From NCBI GenBank assembly GCA_014607495.2, contig CP053148.1, forward strand, positions 13,392,001 to 13,456,000: a stretch of 64,000 nt of DNA. Direction: 5' to 3'. This DNA is from Carposina sasakii. Lineage: Eukaryota > Arthropoda > Insecta > Lepidoptera > Carposinidae. A model generated the notes under the pieces. It was not told where the DNA came from. It made no database searches and was given only the letters and a program-made list of their open reading frames with translations. Positions within the stretch are counted from its first letter, which is position 1. Every line of letters starts with the position of its first letter. Below, piece by piece: positions 1 through 11,924 of the stretch. The position numbers were made by a program, and so were the translations under genes.

Positions 1-1276
1 GAAAAACACAATATTAGAACTTCACTTGTAATGTGCACACACTAATAGAAATATAGGAAAACAGAAATTATAGCCTGTGTCGTAATATGTCCTTATACGA
101 AGCTAAGCTAAGATTTACTAGAAGGCGCAGTTAAAAAAGGAACATTAACTTCTTAAGTGTAATTTTATATGTTGCCTGCAACAATATCATCACAACAACG
201 CACACGACTTCACACCAGCGACGAAACGACAACCGCCATCTTGATTGTCAAATTGACATTGACGCTCATATAGAGTTGCCATACAAAAAGTATTCAAATA
301 ATTCTAGGGTCAACTCTCGTTAGCCAGACTCTAAGTCAATATAGGTCTGAATACACCGATCTGTTAACCAATCGAAATTGATATCATAGGTAAGATATTT
401 TAATTACAAAACCAATCATATAGGCTTGGCTGCAAATGCAGGTGATGAAAGAAAATTAATTAAATTAAAAATAGCTATGAACACTTTTCGATAGGCAAGT
501 CGCTATAGGCATATTTGTAGATAAATTATATTTGATAAAAAATATGTTTCATCGAGTTATCAGATCGGTGAAGGTCGATCTTCACGGTCTCTTCTGCTAT
601 AAGATGCACGCTAATACTAAATGTATGAAGGTAGACATTATGAAGCCACCTCCTCTTCGTTCTTTCTGCATGGAGGCAACAAAGTGTACAAAAACTTTGT
701 CTGCATTTAAAATTCGTGCATATAAATTATAGAATCGATACTAAGAATATACTGCAGTGGATGTTCAATCATACTAATCCTAAATTACAAAAATGATAAT
801 TAGACGACTTTGCGCATTCGGTAGTGACCCTACCGAGCCAATGCTCGTGGGTTGGAATACCGGTAGTGACAAAAATTTGCCAGATAACTTGAGCAGATAA
901 CATTTGGAAGATATTTATGTATATTTAGATGTTATCGTGCCAAACCTTTTTACTTATTATATTTTTCTAAAGGTGACATTACAACAAAAGTTTCGAATAA
1001 AAAAAAACTTACACTCTGGAGCTGGCCTTGAGTCCTGAATCCAGACTAAAATAAATACAGTTAGGTTCTACACTGTCGTTTTCTATACTTCTAGCAACGA
1101 TATACATTATTTAGAGTTACCGACAATTACATTATGTTCAAAATGTGTATATTTTTTTAACAAAAGCAATAAGGTTCCTTAATTCTTTCACTGCGTTATT
1201 ATCCGATATATTTTGAATAGGTCACAATATCATGTTTGTATGTATTGTATAGATAAATTAGTATGTAGTAGTAATA
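1..1276. other. Intergenic DNA, no gene recognised
   Basis: AT-rich sequence without a recognisable coding region. The block around 185-290 is richer in C and G and contains CCGCCATCTTG at 233-243, the reverse complement of the YY1/Pho-type core AAGATGGCGG, which often sits near promoters. This could mark a transcription start for a gene lying off the left edge, but no exon can be shown. The open frame at 532-732 has no family features and looks like chance. Confidence 0.5.
233..243 (-). promoter_or_regulatory. YY1/Pho-like motif
   Basis: The minus strand reads CAAGATGGCGG, matching the known YY1/Pleiohomeotic core. It lies in a short GC-richer block in AT-rich surroundings. Promoter function is inferred from motif and composition only. 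Confidence 0.25.
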
Positions 1277-1733
1277 TACAGGGTGTGGGTGACAGCCAGG
1301 CAAATACTGAAGTGGTGAACAAGTACTATTATGTTAAGTAATACGACAGTGTTGTTACTCGCAGGAAATGCATTTTTAATTTGATTATCAGTAATGTCTG
1401 TTTTCCGCGCCAACTGTATTGGGCTATCCTGTGACTAGTTAAATGGGCTTATTGGTTATTGTGTGATACATTACTGTTTTTTGGATCGCTTGTGACCGTG
1501 CATTAGGATTGTTTAGTTATTTCACCTTTTTTAATGCAATTTTTTTTTTCAAAATCATCTTTAGGTAAACATTTTGTTTTTAAGTCATTATCTAAGGCCT
1601 ACTTAAACGAACTACACAATTTTTTCCTGAAAAAATGAAAAAAAAAATTCGGAAAATTTTGGAATTTTCCTACGAAAATTTTCAGTGGTTTTCGACTCAG
1701 AATCATGGTCTAAACTCACCATATCAATTAGAT
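1277..1733 (+). mobile_element. Truncated copy of the TACAGGGTGTGGGTGACAGCC MITE
   Basis: It starts with the same terminus as the complete element at 13358-13695 (cagggtgtgggtgacagcca) and shares interior segments, such as the 'gggcttattggttattgtgtga' region and the 'cagaatcatggtct' region. The right terminal inverted repeat is absent: homology fades at about 1733. It carries extra internal sequence relative to the complete copy. Confidence 0.75.
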
Positions 1734-1777
1734 AGATATTTTATTATATATACCTATGTATGTCCCTATTATGTATG

Positions 1778-2204
1778 AGTGTTGAGTAGGACACGACTTG
1801 AAAAAGAGTTTGTAAGAGTAGCCTCTTTTTTGTCCTGAGCCAGTACAATGTCCCACTTCAAATGAGGCGAGGCGTACCTACTGACTGAACCATTTGAAGT
1901 TATTATAGTACGAAATATGCGCGCCTCCTGACGCCTCAAATGTCAGACGCGACGTGCTTTTGTCATGGCGCCTCGCCTCGCATGGAAGACAATATATTTC
2001 TCTCTCGCTCAAAATGTCAGACGCGACGACCGTGACGTGATCACGTGACGTGCTTGTCGTTTGTCTGCCTGCCTCGCTCCCGTTCAAGCTCGACCGCGAC
2101 AAGAAAATTGAATAGATATACAATTTAAAATTTCGAGGCACTCTTACATTTTGACGTCATGTCCGGGACAAATGAAGTGCCTCTTGTATGTCCTACTCAA
2201 CACT
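1778..2204. mobile_element. TIR element with perfect 10-bp flanking repeat
   Basis: The ends are inverted repeats: AGTGTTGAGTAGGACA on the left and its complement on the right. The element is flanked on both sides by ATTATGTATG (1768-1777 and 2205-2214), an exact 10-bp direct repeat that looks like a target-site duplication. The interior is GC-richer and contains repeated words around GTCAGACGCGACG and GGCGAGGCG. No transposase is visible, so it is non-autonomous. A 9-10 bp duplication would fit Mutator-like elements, but part of the flank is low-complexity, so the superfamily is open. The small minus-strand open frame inside is not convincing. Confidence 0.75.
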
Positions 2205-2479
2205 ATTATGTATGTATCTGAGTAGATAAGTAAGTATTTAGTAAATATATTTATTTTGTTTTAAGTTTATATATATATTTTAATACGTGTGCTCATATGA
2301 TTTTCCTTTTATATATTATAAAATTTTCTTTGTACCTAATGGTTTGCTGGAAGAAATCTCTTTTAGAGATAAGCTCGCCTTTGTACTATTTCTTTTACAA
2401 CTTACTGTCTATGATAAAAATGTATGTCTACAATAAAGAATACTAAGGTTACACGATAAAATAATTTATAATATTTACT

Positions 2480-2612
2480 GCTGATTAGATGGGTTTCAGA
2501 TTTGGCATTCTCTCAGGCCATAAGCTAGTAACTAGTCACTGTCTATAACATCTATCTACGCAATGCTAAGGCTGTGGGATCCTTTATAATCCTACTGTAC
2601 TAGTTACCTCTT
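2480..2612. repeat. Dispersed repeat fragment (family with 'cattctctc..gataagctag')
   Basis: Words such as 'ggcattctctcaggccataa' and 'gctagtaactagtcactg' recur, diverged, at about 13725-13870, 26690-26890, 31040-31170 and 32920-33020, in both orientations. The family was not identified further; it is probably a degraded SINE or LINE tail. Confidence 0.45.
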
Positions 2613-2642
2613 CTCGGGAACATAGCCGTGTGTGTATGTATG

Positions 2643-4084
2643 TACAGGATATTGTTTCGTTGCCACCCTTAACGAAGGGTACGTACTCTATACATCAAAT
2701 AAAGCAAGTTTATGCCAAAAAAAGTGTTGGGGAAAAGATGTAATTTTTTTTATTTATTTTTTACTAGTGGACGCCCGCGACTCCGTCCGCGTGGACTACA
2801 GAAAAAAAAATGTCGAAATTATCCGGGATAAAAACATTTTCCCGGGATAAAAAGTAGCCTATATGTTATGTGGGACCTGTCACAATATATTCCTGAAAAC
2901 TGCACCGAAATCGGTTAAGCCGTTCCTGAGATTAGCGTGCACAAACGCACAGACAGTCCCTTCCCGTGGGAATTTCGGGAAATCAATTCTTAGTGCTTCC
3001 CCGCAGTCTCCGATTTTAGCTTCACATGTACAGCGGTTTTTGTTTGAATTCCCGTTAGTCCCCTTCCCGTGGGAATTTCGGGAAATTCGTTCTTAGCGCT
3101 CCCTCGCAGTCCCTAATGAACGTACAGGTCTTAATTTCGAATTCATATGTATCGCGCATGTCGTAAGAAAAATGAATTCGTGTCCCCTTCCCGTGGGAGT
3201 TTCGAGAAATCCGTTCCGTAGTGCTTCCTCGGTAACGTCCCAAATAAACAAATATGCCCACTCTTAAGATTCATATGTGTAATCATAAAATAATAATTAA
3301 TGGGAATTTCGGGAAATTCAGTCCTTAGTGCTTACTTGCATAATGAACATCTATGCCCAATTTCAGCTTAATATGTATAGCGGTTTTCCCACGGTAAACC
3401 TGAATTATGAATTCCCTGTTTTCCTTCTCCGTGGGAAGTTCGGGAAAGTTCCCCCGTTTTTAGTCCTCTGCCTTGCTCTCACCCAATGAACAGCTAGGGT
3501 GGACGTGCCGATTTCAGCTTCATATGTATAGTGAGTTGGCTTCGTAAAAAATATAGAATTCCCGTTTGTCGCCTTCCCGTGGGAATATCGGGAAATTCTT
3601 ATAGCCTATGCGTGCGGCCGTTCATCCAGGTCCTATAAGGATTCTAACGGTGAAAGAATTTTTAAAATCGGTCCAGTAGTTTTTGAGCCTATTCATTACA
3701 ACCAAACAAACAAAGTTTCCTCTTTATAATAGTGTAGATTACTTGGTCGTGTGAAATGGCAGGCGTTATAGTCTCCCTCAATCCAGTGTACCCAACCCCA
3801 CCCAACATTATGCCCCATAGTTTTTTCATAGTCAGATATTAATTATTTCATGCACTCAAAAATCTTGCTACATGGCGGGGACCGTATCGCGCGTGCATGT
3901 ATGCAGAAAAACGTAGTCTATTTACTCAACTTTGGACCCCAATATTTTGGAAACCAGACACTTATTAGAATATGCTTCCATGGAGAAAAAGGGCCTCTAC
4001 ATCGTGCCACGGCCCGATGCACGCCTCTAAAGGACCGGGATTCCGTAGTTTTCGGTAACGTTGACGACCAAAAATCACTCTGTA
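2643..4084 (+). mobile_element. TACAGG MITE split by a Helitron
   Basis: The two halves, 2643-2763 and 3739-4084, together match the uninterrupted element at 42551-42931. Shared words include 'cgtactctatacatcaaata' on the left, and 'ctatttactcaactttggac' and 'attttggaaaccagacactt' on the right. It begins TACAGG and ends CTCTGTA followed by TA. The Helitron at 2764-3738 sits in the T-rich stretch. The small open frames at 2632-2850 and 3850-4092 are by-products of this repeat. Confidence 0.75.
2764..3738 (-). mobile_element. Non-autonomous Helitron with internal repeats
   Basis: On the minus strand the element begins TCTACACTATTATAAAGAGG after a host A. It ends GGGCGTCCACTAG before a host T, with a hairpin made by CCGCG/CGCGG shortly before the end. 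A start in TC, an end in CTAG, no terminal inverted repeats and insertion between A and T are the known Helitron hallmarks. The interior holds a degenerate tandem array in which a unit around 'ccttcccgtgggaatttcgg' recurs at about 2959, 3062, 3184, 3422 and 3568, plus a partial copy near 3301. It carries no helicase. Confidence 0.85.
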
Positions 4085-4169
4085 TAATATAATCATAGCT
4101 TAAACATTAAATTTTGCGGTTCGCTTCATAATAATTTTATAATATACCTATAATATTATAAATTAGCCG

Positions 4170-4432
4170 CATGGTGCCGGCAGAGTAGAGTTTGTACTAC
4201 CCCTGCCTGCCTGTGGGTATCGTACGAGACGATTAAGGGTTTCCGGGAGGTGGGCAGCAGCGCCTCCCGTGCTGACAACATAGTCCAAAAACTACACTGC
4301 GGCACCTACTCGCCTGCCCAGCGTGGTGACTATGGGCAAAACCCCCCTGTGGCAGTAGCCTTGTGGCGTGCCCTGGGGGAGGCCTACGTCCAGCAGTGGA
4401 CTGCAATAGGCTGAAGACGACGATAGCCGATA
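4170..4432 (+). repeat. LINE/SINE 3'-tail repeat
   Basis: The segment ending in 'cagtggactgcaataggctg' has a second copy at 13093-13222, with the shared words 'actatgggcaaaa', 'ggcgtgccctg' and 'ggcctac'. It resembles the common lepidopteran non-LTR tail containing 'gtccagcagtggac'. The 73-residue antisense frame is not taken as a gene. Confidence 0.6.
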
Positions 4433-4504
4433 ATATTATAAAGGTATTGTACATTTCTTCTTAGGTCTTAATGAGATTATTTCAACTGTCCTCACCTATA
4501 TGTT

Positions 4505-4612
4505 AAAAGTGAAGTTATTGAGTCAGTTGGTGAGAGCACTGCACGGAGTGCGAGAGGTCGTGGGTTGAGTCCCACTCGGGTGAATTTTTTTTCATTTCTT
4601 AAAACATATTTA
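4505..4612 (+). repeat. tRNA-derived SINE, family A
   Basis: The tRNA-like head has an A-box-like 'agtcagttggtgagagcac' and a B-box region 'gtcgtgggttgagtcccact', followed by CGGGTG and a T-rich tail. Related copies are at 14546-14650, 42321-42471 and 63287-63410. The acceptor stem is imperfect and the tail is SINE-like, so this is not a functional tRNA gene. Confidence 0.65.
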
Positions 4613-6894
4613 TAAGTTATTTCATGTCAAACACCGAATGTAATAATTAAATTACTCTGATATTCATTCATCTCGATGGTGGCCGAGGTCGTCGGAAGCA
4701 AGCGCGTAGCGGTCGAGTGACGTCACTCTGCAAAAGTGGACCAACCAGTTTTTGCGAAGCTCCAATTTAGTGTTTGATTCTTTATGCATAACCCGCTCCA
4801 TGCCCTAAGGTCGTCTCATATTCAAGGAGTCCTGCTAATTGCCATCTAGACTTCGAAACATCTTTTTATTGCCCGATGAATGAGATATATTGACGCTTAA
4901 TGCAATGGGGTAGGACTGAAATTGAGATTACACGGGTTGATTGTTGACTATGATACATTTTTTGATTGAGTTCACACACAAAGGCGATAACACTATTCTG
5001 TCTGTATTGATATTTTTTTTATTTTCACACAAGTTTTATTTTCACAAGAGTAGCATAAGCAGTATACCCATAGAAATACGTTCATGCCTATAGATAGAAA
5101 GACGCTGGTTAGCTAACAGTATCCCGATGCAACTGCGCTCAAAAGTATAGCCAGCAGTTTTAATTATGTAGCATAGAATTTATGGCACACTTACGTCCAA
5201 TTTCAATACTAGAAATCATAAAGAATCTCGTTATTGAAATTGGCTGTTAATAAAAAATAGTCAACTTCAAGAACTTGTTAGTATTTCAAAGAGTTTCAGA
5301 GTTCATCCGTGTAGGAAGTAAAGATGGGTCTATTTACTAAGATGATTATATTGTTATGGTTTTGGAGTGCTAGGTCCACAGAATAACTAAGTACAGTATG
5401 TTTATGAAGCTACAGAACAACAAGATTCTGTAGGAAAAAACCAGTTACTGCAGACTTATGAAAACACCGGCCGCGTCAATAATTCATGTACCTTGTCCTT
5501 GAATATTGAATGTGAAAATGAATCGGTTGCATTATTATGTCTGCTATGCAATATAGGTCAAAGTACGCCTCCCCTTGCAGCCTCCTTGAGATCGGAAGGC
5601 CAATCACCAGTGGTCTCGTTTTTTTTTCTCTACCAAATAAAATCATTTTATTTACGTATTACTTGACCAGGCTCAGGGTCATCTGGTCATCTACAAGGAC
5701 ACATTTAAATATCTTCAAACACATCGCGAAGGGTTTTTGGAGTTAATTGCATTTTTGTGCGATTTTTTCCGACTGCTGTCCTATATTTCGAAAGTAGGGT
5801 GGTATTAGATTTTACTAGATTTTATACACCGTATATATTAACATAGATTATTCTCTGTTATTTTTCGTGTATTACTTGAATTTTGTATTTTTTACGCCGC
5901 AATGTAAATCGAAGAGTTTCAGTTGTTTAGTGGATACGCGCACCGAGCCTTGGTGGCAGCTTATCAGTACTCATGTATTTGCATTACATTGATGCTATTT
6001 TAAAATCTACTCAAATAATGAACACAATGAACTCAAATAATCTCGGATTTTTGAATAATGACATAAAGGTACTGCATCTTGTTTTTTACTTTGGAAAGAA
6101 AAATGGCATTTGAAACAATCTCCGATGAATGATATACAGAAACAATAGTTCATCGTTTTTCTTGCGACGTAAACTCCTTTTGGCGAAATGCTGAAAATAT
6201 ATAGCAGCGTCACCGACTATGATAGCTTTTTGACGTTTCTTTGTAAAAATCGGTAAATGAATAATGACGTCAGCATGTGTCGAATCTTGAATTACTAAGT
6301 ACCTACACCTTGTTTTCCTTAATCATGGAGACAGAAAACACGCTACAAATGTGACCTCCAGCTCTCAAGTGCGATAGTTCATTAACATCGATGCGTTATT
6401 CGATTCTTATTGAATGATAATTGATTCAGAGATCAAATATTAGTAGTCCGATTTCTATCGGTATAGAGTACCGTTATTTTAGGACTTTGGAAGGCCTGGA
6501 AAAATAGCATTTAGATAAGTTCACCTAAACAGGTACGTTCAATTTGTTATGACTAATGGAATCTCATAACTCGACGCATTATGCGTAAGTATAAGTAATG
6601 AAAGCTTTATCAAGAGTGCGTCACTCAACCCCGGATCTCCCATGTAAAAATGGAATAAAACATGGTGATTGGCTAATGAATGAATGAATGAATGATAGAT
6701 ACGATTTGTGTAAAAGATAAATATTGAACAATCCTTTCACATACTTATTGAACAATCCGATTTTGGAATCATTCCTCCTCCACAAAACCCTTCTCCATAA
6801 TAAGCAAAGAAGTCCTGGATTGAACTTCCCATGGATGATGAACTTTAATGTTTATTGACAAGTTTTTTATTTATTTACGCCTATATATTCACTA
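4613..6894. other. Intergenic DNA, nothing recognised
   Basis: No coding region, RNA gene or complete element was recognised. A short TGAA tandem run lies at about 6675-6692. The open frames at 5537-5746 and 6007-6213 lack any recognisable family sequence. Confidence 0.4.
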
Positions 6895-7090
6895 CTAGTG
6901 GACGCTCGCGACTCTGTACGCGTGGACCTCAGAAAAAAAGTTGAAGTTATCCGGTACAAAAATATTTTCCTCGGAATAAAAAGTAGCTTACGTCCTTTCT
7001 CAGGCTCTAGACTACCTGTGTACCAAATTTCATTTAAATCGGTTCAGTAATTTTGGCATAAAGCGAGACAGATCTGACGACAAAGTCAGT
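6895..7090 (-). mobile_element. Helitron fragment
   Basis: The plus strand begins CTAGTGGACGCTCGCGACTC, the complement of a Helitron 3' end, and continues like the element at 2764 ('agttatccggtacaaaaata', 'aaaaagtagctta', 'aaatcggttcagtaatttt'). The 5' end was not located, so the right boundary is approximate. Confidence 0.7.
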
Positions 7091-9140
7091 AACTCATTTG
7101 TTATATTATTAACGATAGCTCCATAACATCTACCGAAATGTAATTTCTAATGTACATTTCCGAAGAATGTTACGATAAATCTAATAATGTAACGTAAACA
7201 CCACATTTATTCATGGCAGATTTCATCGAATATTGGTCGTGGAAAATGCGAGTGGCAGGTGTAAGATTTCATAAATTCACTCGCCAAAGCGATTGACCGG
7301 CTCAACCTCTTTTTGAACTTTGCCTGCATCTTTTGAAATATGTATGTTAATCTACATACATAACATTATGGAGAGGTAAATAAGCTGTATAAGATTAAGC
7401 TAAGATAAAGGTGAATAAACTGGTCACCCTACAGGAGTTTTACATGCCTTTGTATCAGATATTATGTAGCAGAAAATAAAATATCTACCGGGATTTGGGC
7501 CACCACTCATTCCCGCCATTATCAACAGAGGCGACCATAAAAATATACCGGGGAACTAACAAGCGACTGTAAAGTATTAAAACTAACAGAAATAGAATAT
7601 TCTGAAATATAAATTGATATACCCAATAAGGCTTTTGAACAGGATTAATTCTATTTCAGTCTCTGAGACTAATAATTCTGATAACAACAGCATCCGATTT
7701 GGGAAGATGCGCACGCGCAACCACATCAAAACTTCATCATGGCCGCCTACGCACTGTAATTTATGTAGTCGCCAACACCGGCGTGTGAGACCGGATATTA
7801 AATGGATTCCGATTAAATTACACACCCTGTAGATATATACGATCGATACCGATCAATAAAAAACTAAAACAGGTTTTTCACGTGTTTGTAAAAGTAAGAA
7901 AAAGCATGGATTATGGTGGTACCTACTAACCTCCATTTCTGAAATAGAGTTAGATAAGGATTATTGCCTGAATGGGATGAATGAAACTTGACAGATATAG
8001 ATTGCCTGTACATTAGAATATTCGGACATAATAGTTTAAGCGAACGAAGTCCGTTAGTTAGTACGTAAATAATCTCTGGCTTCACAATATTCTACTGAGC
8101 TCAAGCCCGCTCCTTCTTACTTTGAGAATGAATCAATGATGTACTTATAAAGAAAGAATATTCAAAACTTCACTAAGATTTACGGGTAATAACAATAAGC
8201 ATGTTAAAATAATGTCATTACATCTGTGAGATGTCAGTATTCCATATACAAACACCTATTTCCAACAGTTAGCCTAGTCTAAGTCTCACATGGTAAGTGT
8301 GAGACTACCACCTCTAGTACCTCTAGTTAATGGAAAAATTTAACTTTAAAAAAGTCAGCAGGCGTTATAGGAATTAAAAATAGTAAATATCCAATGATAG
8401 CATATTATAATTCAAAAAGATGAATTGTAACAATTCAAGATGAACTTCAATTAAATAAAATCATACAGCGGACATTGGTCAGTTGTAATGATTTTATTTT
8501 ATAGTGTTGGGATGGAGTGGAGTGTCCATTTATCGATTACATCCAGTATCGAGTATATCGATACTCATATACCTAACTGATATAAGATATTATTTCATGT
8601 TGACGATCTCAATTTTATTTATCTATTATTCAATATTTTAATTATAAGGTACACTTCATATTTTTGTTTCATAGATGTTTGTATAGGTACATTTAATTTA
8701 TATATATAATTTCTTTTAAATATGTCCCTTCAGTAGTTTTACCTCGGCTTTAATAATCAGTCAATGTACTATGTTACCTAATATTAAAACAGATTAAAAG
8801 TAATTATCAACTTTTCACCACATTATTATATTTTATTCGAATGTTAGGTTTTATTTATTCCATCTAAACATAAAACAAAACTTCTCTTCAAAAGTATCGA
8901 TAAAAAGCCGAGTCTAGATAGGCACGCACGAGCTCTGATTCAGTGTTGACCTTCGAACAAAACCGAAACCGGTGTGGGTCATCGTGCCGCTCCGACACAC
9001 GCTCCAGACTCACTTTCAATATGCCAGTGCACTTTCGATCACGGAACGTGCAAATATTGGATATTCTAGATTCTATAGGTAGATAGATCTAGACTAATCT
9101 AGATTCTAGATAATTTTGAAGAGAATGCTTTTTATAGCTT
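7091..9140. other. Intergenic DNA, nothing recognised
   Basis: No gene is supported. The overlapping opposite frames at 7583-7832 are chance open frames. A short stretch at about 7490-7545 ('caccactcattcccgccatt') has a weak match at 51165-51190, suggesting an old dispersed repeat. Confidence 0.4.
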
Positions 9141-9151
9141 ACAGCTATTAG

Positions 9152-9187
9152 GGCTGCAGGATCAGCTGCAGGATCAGCTGCAGGATT
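9152..9187 (+). repeat. Minisatellite, 12-bp unit, three copies
   Basis: The unit GCTGCAGGATCA is repeated in tandem three times, the last copy diverging at its final bases. It falls inside a short minus-strand open frame, where it reads as a repeated AADP-like tetrapeptide, but that frame has no other sign of being a gene. Confidence 0.8.
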
Positions 9188-9189
9188 CG

Positions 9190-10287
9190 TGACCCTGCAG
9201 TTCTGGTTACCGTTTTGGGATAACACAGTCGTATACATACTTGTTTTGGGTGTGAGATACCCAAGCGGTGATTCACTCGATTTATCTGTCATCCTGTCTC
9301 CTTAGATCATTTCTTTACATCCTTAATTTGAAATTGATATACACCAATAATATTCATTGACATCATGGACTAGTGAATATGACTGGTGAATATGAGTGAA
9401 TATATATAATATATGCCCGCACGTATCCGTAGCATAGCAATTCTTTTATGGAAAGTCAGCCTTGACACCGAGTGATTCGATTATTTCGATCTGTCCTTCG
9501 ATCAAATTTTGATCGCATAGTTTTGTTTCGTTAGTTCCCAATATTTTGAACTGTCCTCCAGTTTGTAGGGGGGAGAGATCAAACATAAACAAGACAGACC
9601 CTTAGAACTACTTTGCTTATCTGGTCATGCCACCATGTGATCCCGTTTCACGTTTATCCCTTGGATAATATAATAAATAAATATGTTTATATGCATCTTT
9701 AGTCAGTAAATAAAATGAGGACATAATGTCATATTTCTGACATAGTACCTATCGTGAAAAATTTGATAGAAAACATTTGGTGATTCACTTTATTCATGGA
9801 AAATTTCCATGTTGTTTTAATTTTAACCGGTTCCTAAATTACTCTATTTCAAATGATAATTGGATGTAGCCGTTGTTGAATGGGGATTTTTATACGTTTT
9901 TAATATACCATGGTAACCATGCATAATATACACGGCCGTATTTGTTGTGTATTAGTGAAAATATTTAACTGCTGACACCTCACTCGTTTTCAGTTAAAGA
10001 ATTAAACAGATTCCTTGTAATGTTTCAATCGTAATATTGTAATGGCAATGCTCCAATATGAAACGATACTATATAGTCAGCAATGGTTGTCTACAGTAGC
10101 CCATATTCTGTATACTAAAGAGGGGATAGCTATCTATCTAAATTACTCTAAAATACTAATCACCTTCTTGGTATACGAGGTCACTATCTGTCCCTATAGT
10201 TTAAATAAGGGGATAATGGCAGGTTCCTTGTGAAATAGTAATACTTTTTCTCGATTAAAATCTGTACATACTAGTAAAATAAAGAGT
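9190..10287. other. Intergenic DNA, nothing recognised
   Basis: AT-rich sequence. The frames at 9089-9292 and 10042-10233 have no family features. Confidence 0.4.
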
Positions 10288-10382
10288 GGTACAGTACAGA
10301 CCCGTGACTGGCATCGAACCTACTACGATACACCCCCCGAAGGAAGGGGCACGTCTAAACCATTGGACTATCATCACTTCTT
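10288..10382 (-). repeat. tRNA-derived SINE, family B
   Basis: Read on the minus strand, an A-box-like 'gatagtccaatggtttaga' is followed by a B-box-like 'ggttcgatgccagtcacggg'. A homologous copy is at 30222-30300. This is SINE-like and not a foldable functional tRNA. Confidence 0.65.
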
Positions 10383-10606
10383 ACCCTTACCTATTACTGC
10401 GAAAATTGTGAAGTAAGTGTTATCCATCACCATAGCTTGGAACTGATACTGGAAATGTACCTTCAAAATGTTTTTTAGCATACCTACTCACTCATACGTA
10501 CATAATGTATCACTTTTCCTCAATCGGTTTTTTTATGGCGAGGAATTAAAAACGGCCGTTGACATTAATTTTGTACCTTTTATTATGCATTATGTATATA
10601 AATAAA

Positions 10607-10812
10607 TAGTGGACGCCCGCGACTTCGTCCGCGTGGACTGCAGAAAAAAACAAACTTTTATCTTTATAAAAAGTATAAAATAGGTATAGCCTACATAAAA
10701 AGTAGCCTGTCAATTTTTATTAAAATCGCTCCAGCTGTTTTTACGTGCAAGTAACAAACATCTATCCATTCATCCATACTCACAAACTTTCGCGTTTATA
10801 ATATTAGTAGGA
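10607..10812 (-). mobile_element. Short non-autonomous Helitron
   Basis: On the minus strand it begins TCCTACTAATATTATAAACG after an A and ends with the GACGAAGTCGCGGGCGTCCA hairpin region and CTAT rather than CTAG. The interior matches the other copies ('aaaaagtagcct', 'atcgctccagctgtttttac'). About 206 bp. Confidence 0.75.
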
Positions 10813-10854
10813 TTCAGTAGGTCTAAGAATCGGCTACTATCTGTTTTTCATAAC

Positions 10855-10897
10855 CCTTCCACGAAATAAGCGATATCCACGCGAGCGGAGCCGCGGG
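10855..10897 (+). mobile_element. Helitron 3'-end fragment
   Basis: The sequence 'gagccgcgggcaacagcta' matches the 3' end of the Helitron at 52984-53795 (GCGGGCAACAGCTA). Only the terminal part is recognisable here, next to an oppositely oriented relative. Confidence 0.5.
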
Positions 10898-10944
10898 CAA
10901 CAGCTATTATATATTGATATACAGGTTATAATGAGTCAATAGTA

Positions 10945-11507
10945 TAAATTAGAAAGTGCTTATCATGTTGAATAACTTTTCCTAAGACGGTATTTTCATA
11001 TCTCTCAAAATTTAGCTGGGCTGTTAAGGGTTCTGCATCAGGTTATCTAGACTTTCAATTTTATTACGTTATTAGAAAGTGCTTATCATGCTGAGCAACT
11101 TTTCCTAAGACGGTATTTTCATATCTCTCAAAGTTTAGCTGGGCTGCTAAGGGTTCTGCATCAGGCAGTCTAGACCTTCAATTTTTTTCTTTCATATCAT
11201 TTCTACGTCATTTTATTCTTTCATACATATTTTTTGGATAACTTGAACCGTTTACGCAGCGCACGCAACGGAAGTCTCCAAAGTTGAATAATTTTCCCCG
11301 TTTTTTCCACATTTTCCTCTTATTCTTCGTCCCTATTGATCGCACTGTGATGATATATAGCCTAAAGCCTTCCTCGATAAATGGACTATCCAACACAAAA
11401 AGAATTTTTTAATTCGACCCAGTAGTTCCGGAGATTAGCGCGTTCAATCAAACAAACAAACAAACAAACAAACAAACTCTTCAGCTTTATAATATTAGTA
11501 TAGATAA
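10945..11507 (-). mobile_element. Helitron fragment with 120-bp tandem duplication
   Basis: On the minus strand it begins TCTATACTAATATTATAAAG, followed by a TTTG-type run. It closely matches 52984-53520: the encoded 62-residue frame at 11208-11396 differs from that at 53093-53281 by only a few residues. Two imperfect tandem copies of a unit of about 120 bp around 'cctaagacggtattttcata' are present in both elements. The helicase part retained at 53.5 kb is missing here. Confidence 0.8.
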
Positions 11508-11574
11508 TAAGCTAAATTACTTGCAGTGATATACGTATATGATGATTAGATGCATAGTTATGTATAGGTAGATC

Positions 11575-11720
11575 GCACATGGAGAGTAAAGGAATTGAGA
11601 GTGTACCTGTGTTTTCGCATAGGTTTGTGCGCTATATTTACCTTTCTCCTGAGTAGTTAGCATATAATTTTCGTTGAGATTGGCCTCCATGACCGAAATA
11701 CGGTCGGATGATTTTTTGTG
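11575..11720 (-). repeat. Dispersed repeat, family C
   Basis: The minus strand contains 'ccgaccgtatttcggtcatg' and 'ccaatctcaacg', homologous to the plus-strand repeat beginning at about 29970 ('ccgaccgtatttcggccaag'). It is diverged and lacks the SINE-like part present in the other copy. Confidence 0.5.
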
Positions 11721-11924
11721 ATTTTTCCAAACGTTACATGATACTCACCAAAATCATACAAGTACAGAAGATTCTACGTCTAATCACCAATACGTGATTT
11801 TATTATTAACTATAATTTCGAATTTAAGTAAACAAAATCAAACACATATTTAGCTGAGTTTAAGTCTAAAGTCCGGTTTCTAGCTTTGACAACGTAAATT
11901 GCATATATTCCCTATTTCAATAGC

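Noticed and set aside
2940..3600. Spaced repeats resembling a CRISPR array
   Set aside because: The repeats are degenerate, the spacers are homologous to each other, the element has Helitron ends and the DNA is eukaryotic.
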